A stretch of 64,000 nt of DNA, from contig NZ_VTQV01000004.1 in NCBI RefSeq assembly GCF_008764245.1, forward strand, positions 114,104 through 178,103, read 5' to 3'. The DNA comes from Bacillus subtilis (GTDB lineage: Bacteria; Bacillota; Bacilli; Bacillales; Bacillaceae_C). Shown one piece after another: positions 7,992 through 17,197 of this stretch. Position 1 is the first letter of the stretch. Every line of letters begins with the position of its first letter. A model generated the notes under the pieces. That model saw nothing but the letters and a program-made list of their open reading frames with translations, ran no database searches and was not told where the DNA came from. Position numbers and translations under genes: made by a program.

Positions 7992-8906
7992 ATGAAGTAT
8001 GATATAGCAGTTGTTGGTAGTATAAATATGGATGTGATTGTGGAAACACCTAATTATCCAGAATATGGGGAAACTTTATTCTGTGATTCCATCACTATGA
8101 AGCCTGGTGGTAAGGGAGCAAACCAAGCAGTATCGGTTGCAAAGCTCGGAAAGAAAACATGCTTAATTGGAGCAGTGGGAAATGATAGCGCCGGAAAGCA
8201 ATTAATTCAAAATTTAGATTCTAAAAACGTGGACACAACACATATCATTCGAAGTGAAGAAGCGGGAACAGGAACCTTTGTTGCGATGATTGATAGCACT
8301 GGTGAGAATACAATGGTTGGAACAAAAGGTGCTAATGATTCCCTCACAACAGAAGATATGAAAAAAATATTCGAACAAATCGAGGCAAAAATCCTTTTGA
8401 TTCAAATGGAAACAAGTCAGGACTCTATTATCGCCGCAATGAAAGCCGCCAAAGAACGCAATATGTATGTCATATTAGATCCAGCACCAGCAGAGGGAAT
8501 CTTTGACGAAGCTTTCAAATATGCTGATTTAATCACTCCGAACAAACAAGAAACAAAGCGAATTACTGGTATTGAAGTAACAGACGAAGCATCGGCGCTT
8601 GAAGCCGCAAAAAAATTAAGCGGACTTGGAATCAAAGACGTCATTGTAAAAATGGGTGAGCATGGAAGTCTTGTTTATCAAAATGGACAAGCAACAGTAG
8701 TGGATGCAATTAAAGTGAAAGCCGTTGACACAGTCGGAGCAGGCGACTGCTTTGCTGGGGCGCTCGCGAGCTCATATTTAGATACTAACGATTTAGTAGA
8801 ATCCGCCAAGTTTGCCAGTGTAGCTGCAGGAATCAAAGTAGCACGCCATGGCGGACAAGAGGCCATCCCTACACGAAAAGAAGTAGAAGAGTATTTAGAA
8901 AAATAA
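7992..8906 (+). CDS. rbsK: Ribokinase
   Basis: A 304-residue PfkB-family kinase that phosphorylates D-ribose (or a close sugar) with ATP. Both family signatures are present: KPGGKGANQAVSVAKLG near residue 40 and DTVGAGDCFAGALASS near residue 245, the latter with the catalytic Asp. The sequence resembles ribokinases rather than fructokinases or KDG kinases. It is the last gene of the lacI operon, 38 bp after the epimerase, and has a good ribosome site (AACTGGAGGTAG). A terminator follows. Confidence 0.9.
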   Translation: MKYDIAVVGSINMDVIVETPNYPEYGETLFCDSITMKPGGKGANQAVSVAKLGKKTCLIGAVGNDSAGKQLIQNLDSKNVDTTHIIRSEEAGTGTFVAMIDSTGENTMVGTKGANDSLTTEDMKKIFEQIEAKILLIQMETSQDSIIAAMKAAKERNMYVILDPAPAEGIFDEAFKYADLITPNKQETKRITGIEVTDEASALEAAKKLSGLGIKDVIVKMGEHGSLVYQNGQATVVDAIKVKAVDTVGAGDCFAGALASSYLDTNDLVESAKFASVAAGIKVARHGGQEAIPTRKEVEEYLEK

Positions 8907-8950
8907 AATCACTTCATTAAATTGCTCTAAGCTTATCTTCTCTCTAAAAA

Positions 8951-8990
8951 ATATCCTTTACTCGAATCGAAGTAAAGGATATTTTTATTT
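8951..8990 (+). terminator. Rho-independent terminator after rbsK
   Basis: A perfect 12-bp stem (ATATCCTTTACT and its complement) with an 8-base loop is followed by TTTTATTTT on the plus strand. Confidence 0.85.
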
Positions 8991-9142
8991 TCCATTACGA
9001 GGAGAAAAATGGGATAGGGATAAATTCGGTGTTCGAGATTGCGTTAACCAAGATTAGGTTTTTAATAACCCGACATCCTTTGGTATCTAGCATTTTTTGC
9101 TAGCTTGGTTTGAAGTTGGAATCCCGGCGTCAAGAATTTTAG

Positions 9143-9180
9143 CTAAGCCCCGCCCACTTTTTCCCATGGTCAGGGCTTAG
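9143..9180 (-). terminator. Probable terminator of the beta-helix gene
   Basis: CTAAGCCC and GGGCTTAG form a stem ten bases past the stop of the minus-strand gene. The T-tract is weak, so the call is modest. Confidence 0.4.
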
Positions 9181-9190
9181 AGAAGTATGA

Positions 9191-10591
9191 TTATTCTACA
9201 ATATCTTTTGCCGGTGAGTCCTTTTTCAATCTAAAATCATATTTGTTTTCATTTTCATATTTCGGGTCAATGTAACTAGATTTCGCATCACTGTTCGAAG
9301 CTTTTTTGAATTCAGGAAATGACGTGTATTCTTCCTCTTTCCATACCCAGATACCCGTTTTTCCTTTTTCTTTATGGAATACATTCTTTTGCAGTTTATT
9401 TGCTTGGTTAGTTGTAAAATAGTTGGCAATCAATAAGCGGGATGGCCCGGCAGTGAAAATATTTCTTTCGATTACATTGTTTTTTGTATCATGCTGTAAT
9501 AAAAGCTGTCCCCCATCTAAGCCCTTCGTGTCATTTCGATAAAGGATATTTTGAGAGATTGTAGAATGGATCGTGCCTCCACGCTTTTCATCATATCCGC
9601 CAATTGAAATTCCTGTATAAAAATTGTTATAAATAATATTGTCTATTATGTTAATATAAGCTGCATATTTTCCCGCATGTTCAGAGGTTGCTTCAATTCC
9701 GATATCACATTTATAAATGGTATTCTTTTCAATGGTTATATTATTTCCACCATCTACGTAAATTCCGCCAGCAGAATAATCTTTCCCATAGGCTGGATTG
9801 CCATATGAAGATATTTCATAAACTTTATTATTTTTCACAACACCATTTCGCACATAGTCAGCTTTCTTATTCGTAGACGTACCTTCAAACCCAATCAGAT
9901 CGATACCGATATTATCGTTGCGGCGAACTAGATTATTTTCCACATTAAAGCCATCAATATTTCCATTAAGTACAAGAGATTCACTAGAGCCAAGTTGCAA
10001 ATCTTCCACAAGATTATGCAAAATTTGTATATCTTTCATTGGGCCCGTTCCGTACACAGCGATCCCATGACCATCCCCATCATCTGCATGGGTTTCAATG
10101 CGCTGCACATGGTTATTTTCTAATGTAATATGACGGCTAGAGCCCGTTACATAAATTCCCATTACCGTTTCATCTGATAATTCAGTCGTTAAATCCTGAA
10201 TTGTTAATCCACTGATCGTAATATAGTTTTTATTATTGATCGTAACTAGGGAAGTATCCCCTTCAACATCCTTTAGGCTTTTGCCACTAAGGACAACTTT
10301 TTCCTTTTTGTAGGCTTTAAAAATAATTGGTTTCTCTTTTGTCCCACTATGTTTCACGACCAATTTTTCATGATAGGTCCCTTTTCGTATGAAGACGGTC
10401 GTCCCCGCTTTAGCTTCTGAAGAGGCTTTCTTTAATGTACGAAATGGTTTTGACTTTGTGCCATCATTTTGGTCATTTCCATTGACAGCTACGTATATAG
10501 AATGATTTTGCTCGGCATTTTTCGTATTATTGAAAACAAAAATAATCATGATAGCAGCTGCAGCCAAGAGGACAAAAATAGTTTTTCTCAT
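9191..10591 (-). CDS. Secreted right-handed beta-helix protein, pectate-lyase-like
   Basis: A 466-residue protein with an uncleaved anchor or signal peptide at residues 4-21 and then a DUF1565-type start (IYVAVNGNDQNDGTKSKPF). From about residue 100 on, short repeats rich in N-x-I and N-N-x-V/I (ITLENNHVQ, FNVENNLVRRN, ITIEKNTIYK, VIERNIF) mark the rungs of a parallel beta-helix. The architecture fits family 9 polysaccharide lyases and related surface proteins, so action on pectin or another uronate polymer is possible. No catalytic residue can be assigned with certainty. It stands alone. Confidence 0.75.
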   Translation of the reverse strand: MRKTIFVLLAAAAIMIIFVFNNTKNAEQNHSIYVAVNGNDQNDGTKSKPFRTLKKASSEAKAGTTVFIRKGTYHEKLVVKHSGTKEKPIIFKAYKKEKVVLSGKSLKDVEGDTSLVTINNKNYITISGLTIQDLTTELSDETVMGIYVTGSSRHITLENNHVQRIETHADDGDGHGIAVYGTGPMKDIQILHNLVEDLQLGSSESLVLNGNIDGFNVENNLVRRNDNIGIDLIGFEGTSTNKKADYVRNGVVKNNKVYEISSYGNPAYGKDYSAGGIYVDGGNNITIEKNTIYKCDIGIEATSEHAGKYAAYINIIDNIIYNNFYTGISIGGYDEKRGGTIHSTISQNILYRNDTKGLDGGQLLLQHDTKNNVIERNIFTAGPSRLLIANYFTTNQANKLQKNVFHKEKGKTGIWVWKEEEYTSFPEFKKASNSDAKSSYIDPKYENENKYDFRLKKDSPAKDIVE

Positions 10592-10699
10592 CTCATCATT
10601 CCTTTGCCTAGCTAGGTTTTAGGACAATTAGTATATAATTAATATCTCAATCCAGCAATAATTATAGGGTGTTAACTTAATAGTCTTTATTCAAAGGAG

Positions 10700-10750
10700 A
10701 GCGGTCATTCATCTCCTCATTGAAATGTGGAGGTTTCTGACCGCTTTTTC
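10700..10750. terminator. Hairpin downstream of selO
   Basis: AGCGGTCA and TGACCGCT form the outer stem, with an inner CCTC/GAGG pairing. The T-tract (CTTTTTCC) is on the plus strand although the adjacent gene ending here, selO, is on the minus strand, so its direction is unclear. Confidence 0.45.
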
Positions 10751-10815
10751 CTAAACCATTGTTGGACGTGATGACTATCGGCTTTTCTATTTCACAAACT
10801 TGCGCTTTTCCTCCT

Positions 10816-12276
10816 TCACGTCCCACAGAACGTTTGATACGGAACATTGGATGGCTCTGGCAATGTTGTGTATTTTTCTTGTTCAGGAGTATAGGCATAT
10901 GGCTCAGCAAGAACTTGAAGCAGCTCCTCCATTACTTGGAGATCCCCTTCTTCCACTGCTGCATCTAACGCTTTCTCGACAAGATGGTTACGCGGGATAA
11001 TAGAAGGATTACTTTTTTTCATCAAAGTGCGAGAATCTGCTTCTGATTCTGTTTGTCTTTCCCGACGTGCTTTCCACTTCTCAAGCCATTTTGTAAATTC
11101 TGGATTCTTACATTCAGTAATCTTGTCTGTTTGATTAAGCGTTAAGGCCCGGAATGTATTCGTGAAATCGGCTTGATGTTCTTCCATCCATTTTAATAAT
11201 TGTTCAACCAACTCCGCATCCTCTGGCTCTTTGTTATATAAACCGAGTTTCGCTCGCATTCCCTGAAGCCAATGTTGTTCATATTGTTCCGTAAAACGTG
11301 GCATTTCCTGTTGAGCAATCTCCACAGCCGTCTCCTGATTTTCATGCAACAATGACAAGAGACTTTCAGCAAACCGTGCTAAATTCCACCCGGCCATATA
11401 CGGCTGATTCCCATAGGCGTAGCGGCCTTCTCTATCAATGGAACTGAAGACAGTGGCAGGGTCATACGTATCCATGAATGCGCAAGGTCCGTAATCAATC
11501 GTCTCTCCACTTATCGTCATATTGTCCGTGTTCATAACCCCGTGAATAAAGCCCACTAATTGCCATTTTGCGATTAACCGTGCTTGGCGTTCCATGACAA
11601 CTCGCAGGAAGGAAAGATACGGTTGCTCCTCCTGTAGTAATTCAGGATAATGGCGTTCCAATGCATAATCTGCCAACGCTCGTAACTCTTCTGTATCCCG
11701 CAAACGTGCCGCATATTCAAACGTGCCGACACGTAAATGGCTTGCCGCAACACGCGTTAAAATCGCTCCTGGCAAAGGCGTTTCCCGAAATACAGGCTCC
11801 CCAGTTACGACAACCGCCAAACTGCGCGTAGTTGGAATACCTAAAGCATGCATCGCCTCACTGATGAGATATTCCCGCAACATCGGTCCAAGAGCCGCTC
11901 GCCCGTCCCCACCGCGAGAATACGGCGTGCGTCCTGCCCCCTTCAATTGAATATCAACCCGAGCTCCCTTTGGGGTGATCTGCTCCCCTAAGAGTACAGC
12001 ACGACCATCCCCTAACATCGTAAAATTCCCGAATTGGTGTCCGGCATACGCCTGTGCGATTGGCTTGGCGCCTTCCGGAATTTGATTGCCAGCAAATATG
12101 GCCGTTCCCTCTTCGTTTATTAAAGCCTTCGCCTCTAAACCGAGCGAATTGGCTAAGGAGCCATTTAAGAAAACTAAGCCTGGCTCTTCAACAGGTGTTG
12201 GCGCTTGGCTTGTATAAAAAGCCTTTGGCAAATGGACGTAGCTGTTATCAAAATTCCATCCCATTGCTTGATTCAT
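10816..12276 (-). CDS. selO: SelO-family protein adenylyltransferase
   Basis: A 486-residue YdiU/SelO pseudokinase. Members bind ATP in flipped orientation and transfer AMP to protein Ser, Thr or Tyr. Family motifs in order: [20 protein letters not shown] near residue 75, the [20 protein letters not shown] loop near residue 112, [13 protein letters not shown] near residue 245 and DYGPCAFMD near residue 262 with the metal-binding Asp. The third residue from the end is Cys (TFCGT), the place of selenocysteine in animal SelO and of the redox Cys in E. coli. No SECIS-like signal is needed. It is monocistronic. Confidence 0.93.
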   Translation of the reverse strand: MNQAMGWNFDNSYVHLPKAFYTSQAPTPVEEPGLVFLNGSLANSLGLEAKALINEEGTAIFAGNQIPEGAKPIAQAYAGHQFGNFTMLGDGRAVLLGEQITPKGARVDIQLKGAGRTPYSRGGDGRAALGPMLREYLISEAMHALGIPTTRSLAVVVTGEPVFRETPLPGAILTRVAASHLRVGTFEYAARLRDTEELRALADYALERHYPELLQEEQPYLSFLRVVMERQARLIAKWQLVGFIHGVMNTDNMTISGETIDYGPCAFMDTYDPATVFSSIDREGRYAYGNQPYMAGWNLARFAESLLSLLHENQETAVEIAQQEMPRFTEQYEQHWLQGMRAKLGLYNKEPEDAELVEQLLKWMEEHQADFTNTFRALTLNQTDKITECKNPEFTKWLEKWKARRERQTESEADSRTLMKKSNPSIIPRNHLVEKALDAAVEEGDLQVMEELLQVLAEPYAYTPEQEKYTTLPEPSNVPYQTFCGT

Positions 12277-12417
12277 CGTATCGGTATCCTCTCTTCTCTC
12301 GTGTATATTGGTATCGTACCATCTTTAAATATAAAATACCCTGGTTGTATGGATTTCACTCTTTGAAAATCGGCCATAATAGACCCTTTTCCCTTTAAAA
12401 TAACCCTCATGTTGTTT

Positions 12418-12456
12418 ACAAAAAATAAAACGGCTCCGGTAAGACAAAAGCCGTTT
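12418..12456 (-). terminator. Terminator of the small spore-protein-like gene
   Basis: On the minus strand AAACGGCT and AGCCGTTT form a stem, followed by TTATTTTTTG. It lies 28 bp after the stop of the 12484-12696 gene. Confidence 0.75.
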
Positions 12457-12483
12457 AAAAGTTTCTTATTTGACGTAGTCTAT

Positions 12484-12696
12484 TTATTTTTCTTTATTAT
12501 AATCTTGGCTAGATTGATTCCGCCTTTTAACTTCCTCTACATTTGTATCACTGTATATGTCTGTTCCACGCCCACCTGTTGTCTTCGCGATCCATTCTAA
12601 TGCCTCATTATAAGACATGCCTGATTCAGCATTTTTTCTTTTCACTTCCTCGATACTTGTACCGGAAATAGTGTAGTTATCATGATTGCGTTCCAT
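12484..12696 (-). CDS. Small spore-protein-like (gamma-type SASP-like) protein
   Basis: A 70-residue hydrophilic protein. It contains two related segments, TSIEEVKRKNAES near the start and TNVEEVKRRNQSS near the end, resembling the repeat (T-N-x-x-x-V-R-x-x-N) of gamma-type small acid-soluble spore proteins. Between them is MSYNEALEWIAKTTGGRGT, which also occurs almost unchanged as a stand-alone ORF at 20232-20306. A strong ribosome site (AAGGAGGT) and a terminator show this is a real gene. Assignment to SASP is by resemblance of the repeats only. Confidence 0.7.
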   Translation of the reverse strand: MERNHDNYTISGTSIEEVKRKNAESGMSYNEALEWIAKTTGGRGTDIYSDTNVEEVKRRNQSSQDYNKEK

Positions 12697-12757
12697 TTAT
12701 TTACCTCCTTTGCCCTTGTTAGTCTGAATTCAAACCATTGGCGTGTTTGTCAAGAGC

Positions 12758-12842
12758 GATTGCGGCAGCTTACCACCCCTTTTAGACCTTAGAGTTACTT
12801 TTCGGCTTTTGTTTTCATAGAATTTTTGACACTACCGCAATC
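12758..12842. repeat. 85-bp segment with terminal inverted repeats
   Basis: GATTGCGGCAG at the left and CTACCGCAATC at the right are complementary over 11 bp with one mismatch. The space to the next gene (12843-13065) has no convincing frame. It could be a scar or miniature element of an insertion sequence, but no target duplication is clear. Confidence 0.35.
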
Positions 12843-13065
12843 TTATTTTTACCGAAAGAGAGGCATTCAATCCACAAAAATGAAAGCACCCATGCTTCCT
12901 GCACAAGTGCTAGTACGAAATTATTTGTGGCGAAAGATCATGTGTTCACATCACATGTCTTACTTTAGCAGCTTATCAAGCGTTCATGTTAAATGAAAAA
13001 GGATGGTAAAAGCAGAAAAAGATATATACTCGAATCACGGAAATATCAAGATCGTAATGCAGATC

Positions 13066-13416
13066 TTACAGTTGAATGAGCTCTATTATCTCACCATCAA
13101 GTCCTTCATAAAAAACAGTAACCCAGCCACTTTTCAGCGCGTAAGGCCCTTCTGAAGGAGAGAGTCCCTTTCCTCTTAGCCTTTTCATCCAGCTCTCTAT
13201 GTCTTCGACTTGCCACGATATATGGACTGAATTGCATGGGGCCGGAATGACCTCTGATTCAATTAATTCGATTCTCACACCGTTGTTTTTTAGAAAAGCA
13301 ATTTTCTCACCGCTTAACGTAAGGAATTGCTCAATTGTAAAATCAAACATCCTTTCATAGAAGTGAATGGAGTCATCTAAATTTCGTACTTCAATACCAG
13401 CATGATGCCACTTCAT
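13066..13416 (-). CDS. VOC (glyoxalase/bleomycin resistance) family protein
   Basis: A 116-residue protein with the paired beta-alpha-beta-beta-beta modules of the vicinal oxygen chelate fold: WHHAGIEVRNLDDSIHFYE opens the first, SVHISWQVEDIESWMKRL the second, and the last strand ends EGLDGEIIELIQL with the usual metal-ligand Glu. The first-module His is also present. Substrate unknown. Its ATG overlaps the stop of the upstream QueA-like gene by 4 bp (ATGA), so it is the last gene of a coupled three-gene operon. Confidence 0.85.
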   Translation of the reverse strand: MKWHHAGIEVRNLDDSIHFYERMFDFTIEQFLTLSGEKIAFLKNNGVRIELIESEVIPAPCNSVHISWQVEDIESWMKRLRGKGLSPSEGPYALKSGWVTVFYEGLDGEIIELIQL

Positions 13417-14451
13417 CGTTTCTCTTCCATTGGTAGGATCAGATTCATATCACCAAACTCATGCCAAAGATATTCTGCTGATAATGCTTCCTCATAGGCT
13501 TTCATAAGAAGTTTTTCATCAATAAACGCAGTAAGCAGATCCAGATGGCTGGCCTCTGGTTCGTGAAACCCTGTTAAAAGTCCATCCACTGCCTTCAGTG
13601 GGTACCCTTTTTGAATATATAGATGCGTGATCCCTTCCTGTGCTTCCACATTTCCGGCGTGATTGACCGCTGTTTCAAGGGCCCGAACCACTGTTGTTCC
13701 AACGGCAATGACCCGTCCCTTATTCTTTTTCGTTTTGTTTACCCATTCTGCTGTTTCTTCTGGAATGCAAAATGCTTCAGGATGGTTACTAGGATTAGGC
13801 CAGCGGTCATTTTCGTAATAACTTAACCCGGCATGCAGCTGCAGATAAGCAATTTTGACGCCCTTTCGCTTTAATTTATTAAGCAGTTTCCAAGAGAAAG
13901 CTCTTCCGGCTGAAGGCATTTCCACAGAACCCGGAACGGAAGCATAAACCGTCTGATACATCTCTAACGGCCACGGTGTTTTAATATATTCATAGTAGAC
14001 CGGCTCCCCGTATCGATAAATCGCATCGTATAAATCCAATCCGCTCTTTGAAAAGGAAAGAATCACCAAAGGCGCCTCATTTCCTTTTCCCGTAATCGTT
14101 GCCGTTAATTCTCCAGGTAGATCGATTTTTTCCCCGACTGTACATACGTCTTCTACAATGAGTGCTTCCCATTCCTGGTCCGTTAATTTACGGGATAAGC
14201 GAATTTCAATCGCTTGCTTTCCCCTTTTTCCCTTTTAACACAGGCGGGAGGGTGCGGCTATTATTTAGCACAAGCAAGTCTCCCTCACGCAAGCTGGAAT
14301 CCAGCTGATTAAAATAATGATGAAAGTGTTTCCCTGTAACACTATCGAGTGTCATTAATCGGACATGATCCCGACTGATTCCTCTAAATTCCGCAAGGGT
14401 ACTCGCATCTAAATATTTAGGCACTTGGAAGGAACGGGCAGCTACCATCAT
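13413..14451 (-). pseudogene. QueA-like tRNA ribosyltransferase-isomerase, frameshifted
   Basis: Two frames together make one protein of about 345 residues, the normal QueA size. The first (14451 to 14206, 81 codons) carries the N-terminus, ending LLVLNNSRTLPPVLKGKKGK; the second continues with QAIEIRLSRKLTDQEW and runs to 13413, including the central SVEMPSAGRAFSW and VGTTVVRALE, which are core motifs of the family. The switch falls in a run of G and A around 14213-14235 and needs one base to be skipped. QueA uses S-adenosylmethionine to make epoxyqueuosine. This copy, between an SDR and a VOC gene with ATGA overlaps on both sides, is probably a divergent paralogue. It may be dead, or the extra base may be a sequencing error. 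Confidence 0.8.
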
Positions 14452-15173
14452 TGACTTTCCCCTTTTTCATCTAAAAGAGATTGCGCCTCAAATCTCTTTC
14501 CGTTTACTTCCATGGATTCATTCAATGTGATCGATACAAATACTTTCGCAACATCATTCGGATCACTCAGTTCATAATCACAATCCGGAACTGCAATCCG
14601 GTGCATCTCCGTATCCATTTCCCCAGGGTCAACCATACACACACTAACCCCTGTATCCTGCAGTTCATCAGCCCAGGTTTGTGTTAAGCCCTCCACTGCG
14701 AACTTGGAAATACCGTAAGCGCCCCATTCCGCAAATCCTGTTTTTCCTGCTTCCGATGTGACATTAAGGATTCTTCCTTTATTTCGGGTTAACATGCCTG
14801 GCAATACCCGCTTCGTAACAAGGAAAGGGTTCATTACATTCACTCGAAGTACTTCCGCAAAGTCATGATGCGGATAATCAGCCAGCAGTGTCGGTCCTGG
14901 TCCAAATATGGATGCATTATTAATTAATACATCCACCCGTCCAAATGCTTCTTCCGCAATCGATACGAAACGATCGACATCCTTAACATCAGAGATATCA
15001 GCATTGACTGCGATGACTTCTGCCCCAAGCTCCTGTGCTTCCCGCTCTACCTTCTGCAGCAGCTCTTCTCCTCTTGCACAAATGGCAAGCCGTACTCCTT
15101 GTTGTGCGAATGCCAATGTCAATGCCCTGCCAAGGCCTTTAGATGCGCCTGTAATCATCACAACCGCTTTCAT
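14448..15173 (-). CDS. SDR-family oxidoreductase
   Basis: A 241-residue short-chain dehydrogenase. The cofactor motif TGASKGLGRAL is at residues 8-18, the NNAS motif near residue 86, and the catalytic Ser, Tyr and Lys are in NVTSEAG and YGISKFAVEG. NAD(P)-dependent; substrate unknown. The ATG at 15173 follows AAGAAGGCGAG; the longer frame upstream has no ribosome site. First gene of the SDR/QueA-like/VOC operon, and its TGA overlaps the next start by 4 bp. Confidence 0.88.
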   Translation of the reverse strand: MKAVVMITGASKGLGRALTLAFAQQGVRLAICARGEELLQKVEREAQELGAEVIAVNADISDVKDVDRFVSIAEEAFGRVDVLINNASIFGPGPTLLADYPHHDFAEVLRVNVMNPFLVTKRVLPGMLTRNKGRILNVTSEAGKTGFAEWGAYGISKFAVEGLTQTWADELQDTGVSVCMVDPGEMDTEMHRIAVPDCDYELSDPNDVAKVFVSITLNESMEVNGKRFEAQSLLDEKGESQ

Positions 15174-15434
15174 AAAATCACTCGCCTTCTTTATTGTTCT
15201 TACTATTATTTTAAAGGGAGTGAGCATAGAGAAACATCGGAAGGCAGACGGAAAACTCCTACTAAAAAAAGAGGATTCATGCATACAACTTTTGAATGAG
15301 AAAGGATTCAAGTCGGTGGGCGAGTGTGATTACTCGAAGATGATATAACAAAAAGAGATCCGGCCTCGTTTTTAATCCAAGTTTAGAGAAGTGCAAACGC
15401 CTAGTGGGATATCCAAAAACGGGGGAAAATATTT

Positions 15435-15710
15435 TTATTCTTTCTCGTTTCTGTATGCTTGAATGGTTGTTTTTAATGAAGCATAAGACCCAATTGCAGC
15501 ATACCCATAAAACCATCCCATAAATCCTGCGATAAAACTATGACGGTGCGCTATAAAGATAGAAATACATAATCCTAAGACCAGAGCAATCGTTGGTACA
15601 AATTTCCTCGGTACTTTAAGAAATAACTTTATAAGTTGGGTAAGTATCATGACTACTGGAACCGAAATGACAGCATCCCAGAAATTCGTATGTATGGTCG
15701 GAAAATCCAT
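15435..15710 (-). CDS. Small two- or three-span membrane protein
   Basis: A 91-residue protein with hydrophobic stretches at about residues 12-31, 37-54 and 57-75, and a charged tail (YRNEKE). A ribosome site (AAAAGGTGG) precedes the ATG. I do not recognise a family. The size and layout are compatible with a holin-like or accessory membrane protein, but nothing nearby supports a lysis role. Confidence 0.6.
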   Translation of the reverse strand: MDFPTIHTNFWDAVISVPVVMILTQLIKLFLKVPRKFVPTIALVLGLCISIFIAHRHSFIAGFMGWFYGYAAIGSYASLKTTIQAYRNEKE

Positions 15711-15844
15711 CAGAACGCCACCTTTTAAATTAAGTACTTCTAGATATTATTGTTCTCTTCTTTTTTAAAATTATGAGTTCTGCGCTTCTAATAAAACAGC
15801 TCACGCCAATCACCAACACAGAAGTCCTCCTGAATTTTTGACAT

Positions 15845-15901
15845 ACAGGGTGTTAGCGATTGACGTCGGCGTAGCATCCTTTTCATCCTCCGTTTTGAAC
15901 A
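15845..15901 (+). repeat. Interspersed repeat family B, short copy
   Basis: Begins ACAGGGTGTTAGCGATTGACG and ends CATCCTCCGTTTTGAAC; the last 30 bases nearly match 44496-44525. The 3' end of the Fe-S subunit gene lies inside it: the last five residues (VQNGG) and the TGA are read from repeat sequence. Confidence 0.6.
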
Positions 15902-16362
15902 CCGACTATAACGGATTTAACCGCTTTTTCTATTTCCATATACCCTGTACAGCGACAAATATTGGATTCAAGCCACTTCGTTATTTCCTCATCTGAAGGA
16001 TTTTTCCGAGTTTTGAGCAAAGAATGGCAATTCATGAGAAATCCAGGTGTACAATAACCACATTGAAAAGCAAAGTGATCGACAAATGCCCCTTGGATGG
16101 GATCATTCAACCCCTCGATCGTTAGAATTTCTTTCCCCCTCGCCTCAACTGCCAAAGTTAGACAAGATTTTTGAGCAACTCCATCAATATTGACCGTACA
16201 GGCGCCACAATCTCCATTTAGACAACCTGGTTTTGCTCCTGTAAGGCCTAATGTATTTCTCAAGACATCTAAAAGAACATCTGAATAGCGAAATATCACT
16301 TCTCTCTCTTCCCCATTCACCAGCAATGTTGTGCTTACCTTCAAGGAATTAGACGCCTCCAT
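15883..16362 (-). CDS. Molybdenum hydroxylase, [2Fe-2S] subunit
   Basis: A 159-residue protein of the xanthine dehydrogenase/CO dehydrogenase small-subunit family. The plant-type cluster ligands are in GCLNGDCGACTVNIDG with a fourth Cys in KSCLTLA, and the second cluster ligands are in FQCGYCTPGF and NICRCTGY. It passes electrons from the molybdenum centre to FAD. Start ATG follows GGAGGCGAGG and overlaps the FAD gene by 14 bp. The natural C-terminal tail has been replaced by five residues from a family B repeat. Confidence 0.92.
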   Translation of the reverse strand: MEASNSLKVSTTLLVNGEEREVIFRYSDVLLDVLRNTLGLTGAKPGCLNGDCGACTVNIDGVAQKSCLTLAVEARGKEILTIEGLNDPIQGAFVDHFAFQCGYCTPGFLMNCHSLLKTRKNPSDEEITKWLESNICRCTGYMEIEKAVKSVIVGVQNGG

Positions 16363-17197
16363 TTTCCTCGCCTCCTAATTCATGTAAAACATCATACAGC
16401 GTATTTTTTAAGACAAACAATCGATAACGGGAAGAACCTTCCGTATCATTTAAAACAGGTACATCTAAACGACTCAAAGCAAGATCTATTCTTCCTTCAT
16501 AGGAAAGCTCCGTTCTGTTTAGTGAATCCTCGATTTGACTAGTTCGAAATGGAAAATGGGTTAGACCACTTATAGCGACTCTAACCTTTTGTTCAGCCTT
16601 AAGTGCAGCAACGGTAATAAGAGGATAGCCCGTATTCCATTGGCGCCTCCTTTTTATACTCATAAAGGGCATATCAATATATCTCCGATTTGTCTTAATT
16701 TGTACGAGAAACTCGTCCTGATTTAATAAAAGTTGTTCGTTAAAAATTTCCCCAATGGGAACCGTCTTGATCCCTTGACTGCCAGCTATCACCATTTGAC
16801 TATCAGCCAATAAAAAAGGCAACACTGCTTCACGATAAAAAATCTGTCCACAAATATTTCCGCCAACTGTGATCTTATTCCTAGCTGTTCGGTCAGCAAT
16901 TTCTCTAACCGTTTTACTTAGTAATGGAAATAGATTCATTTCCTCCATGTCCGTTAAAGTCTTAGCTGCCCCGATCACTAGCGAATTTTCATTTAGCTCC
17001 ATCACATTACATTCCAAAATGTCTTTAATATCGATCACTGCCCCAGTTTTCATCAGATTTAATCTTCCGAGCGTAATCACTTCCGTACCACCTGAAAAAA
17101 ATAGAGGGGATCTTCCCTTTTCGTCTAAATCAGTAAATAAGGACGTTGCTTCCGCAACCGAATTGGGTTTGTAGTATTCAAAATCATAAGGTATCAA
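16349..17197 (-). CDS. Molybdenum hydroxylase, FAD-binding subunit
   Basis: A protein of about 282 residues of the xanthine dehydrogenase FAD-subunit (CoxM/XdhB) family. The FAD motifs are FFSGGTEVI near the start and TVGGNICGQIFYREAVLP near residue 120. The frame opens at 17221, but a ribosome site (AAGGGGG) seven bases before the TTG at 17197, which overlaps the stop of the large subunit as TTGA, marks the likely start. Middle gene of a tightly coupled large-FAD-FeS operon. Confidence 0.9.
   Translation of the reverse strand: MIPYDFEYYKPNSVAEATSLFTDLDEKGRSPLFFSGGTEVITLGRLNLMKTGAVIDIKDILECNVMELNENSLVIGAAKTLTDMEEMNLFPLLSKTVREIADRTARNKITVGGNICGQIFYREAVLPFLLADSQMVIAGSQGIKTVPIGEIFNEQLLLNQDEFLVQIKTNRRYIDMPFMSIKRRRQWNTGYPLITVAALKAEQKVRVAISGLTHFPFRTSQIEDSLNRTELSYEGRIDLALSRLDVPVLNDTEGSSRYRLFVLKNTLYDVLHELGGEENGGV

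Noticed and set aside
10677..10910. 77-codon frame at the 3' end of selO
   Set aside because: It overlaps selO in another frame, has no ribosome site and no recognisable composition.
13413..14451. Programmed -1 frameshift in the QueA-like gene
   Set aside because: Joining the frames requires skipping one base (+1), and no slippery heptamer is in the correct register; mutation or read error is simpler.
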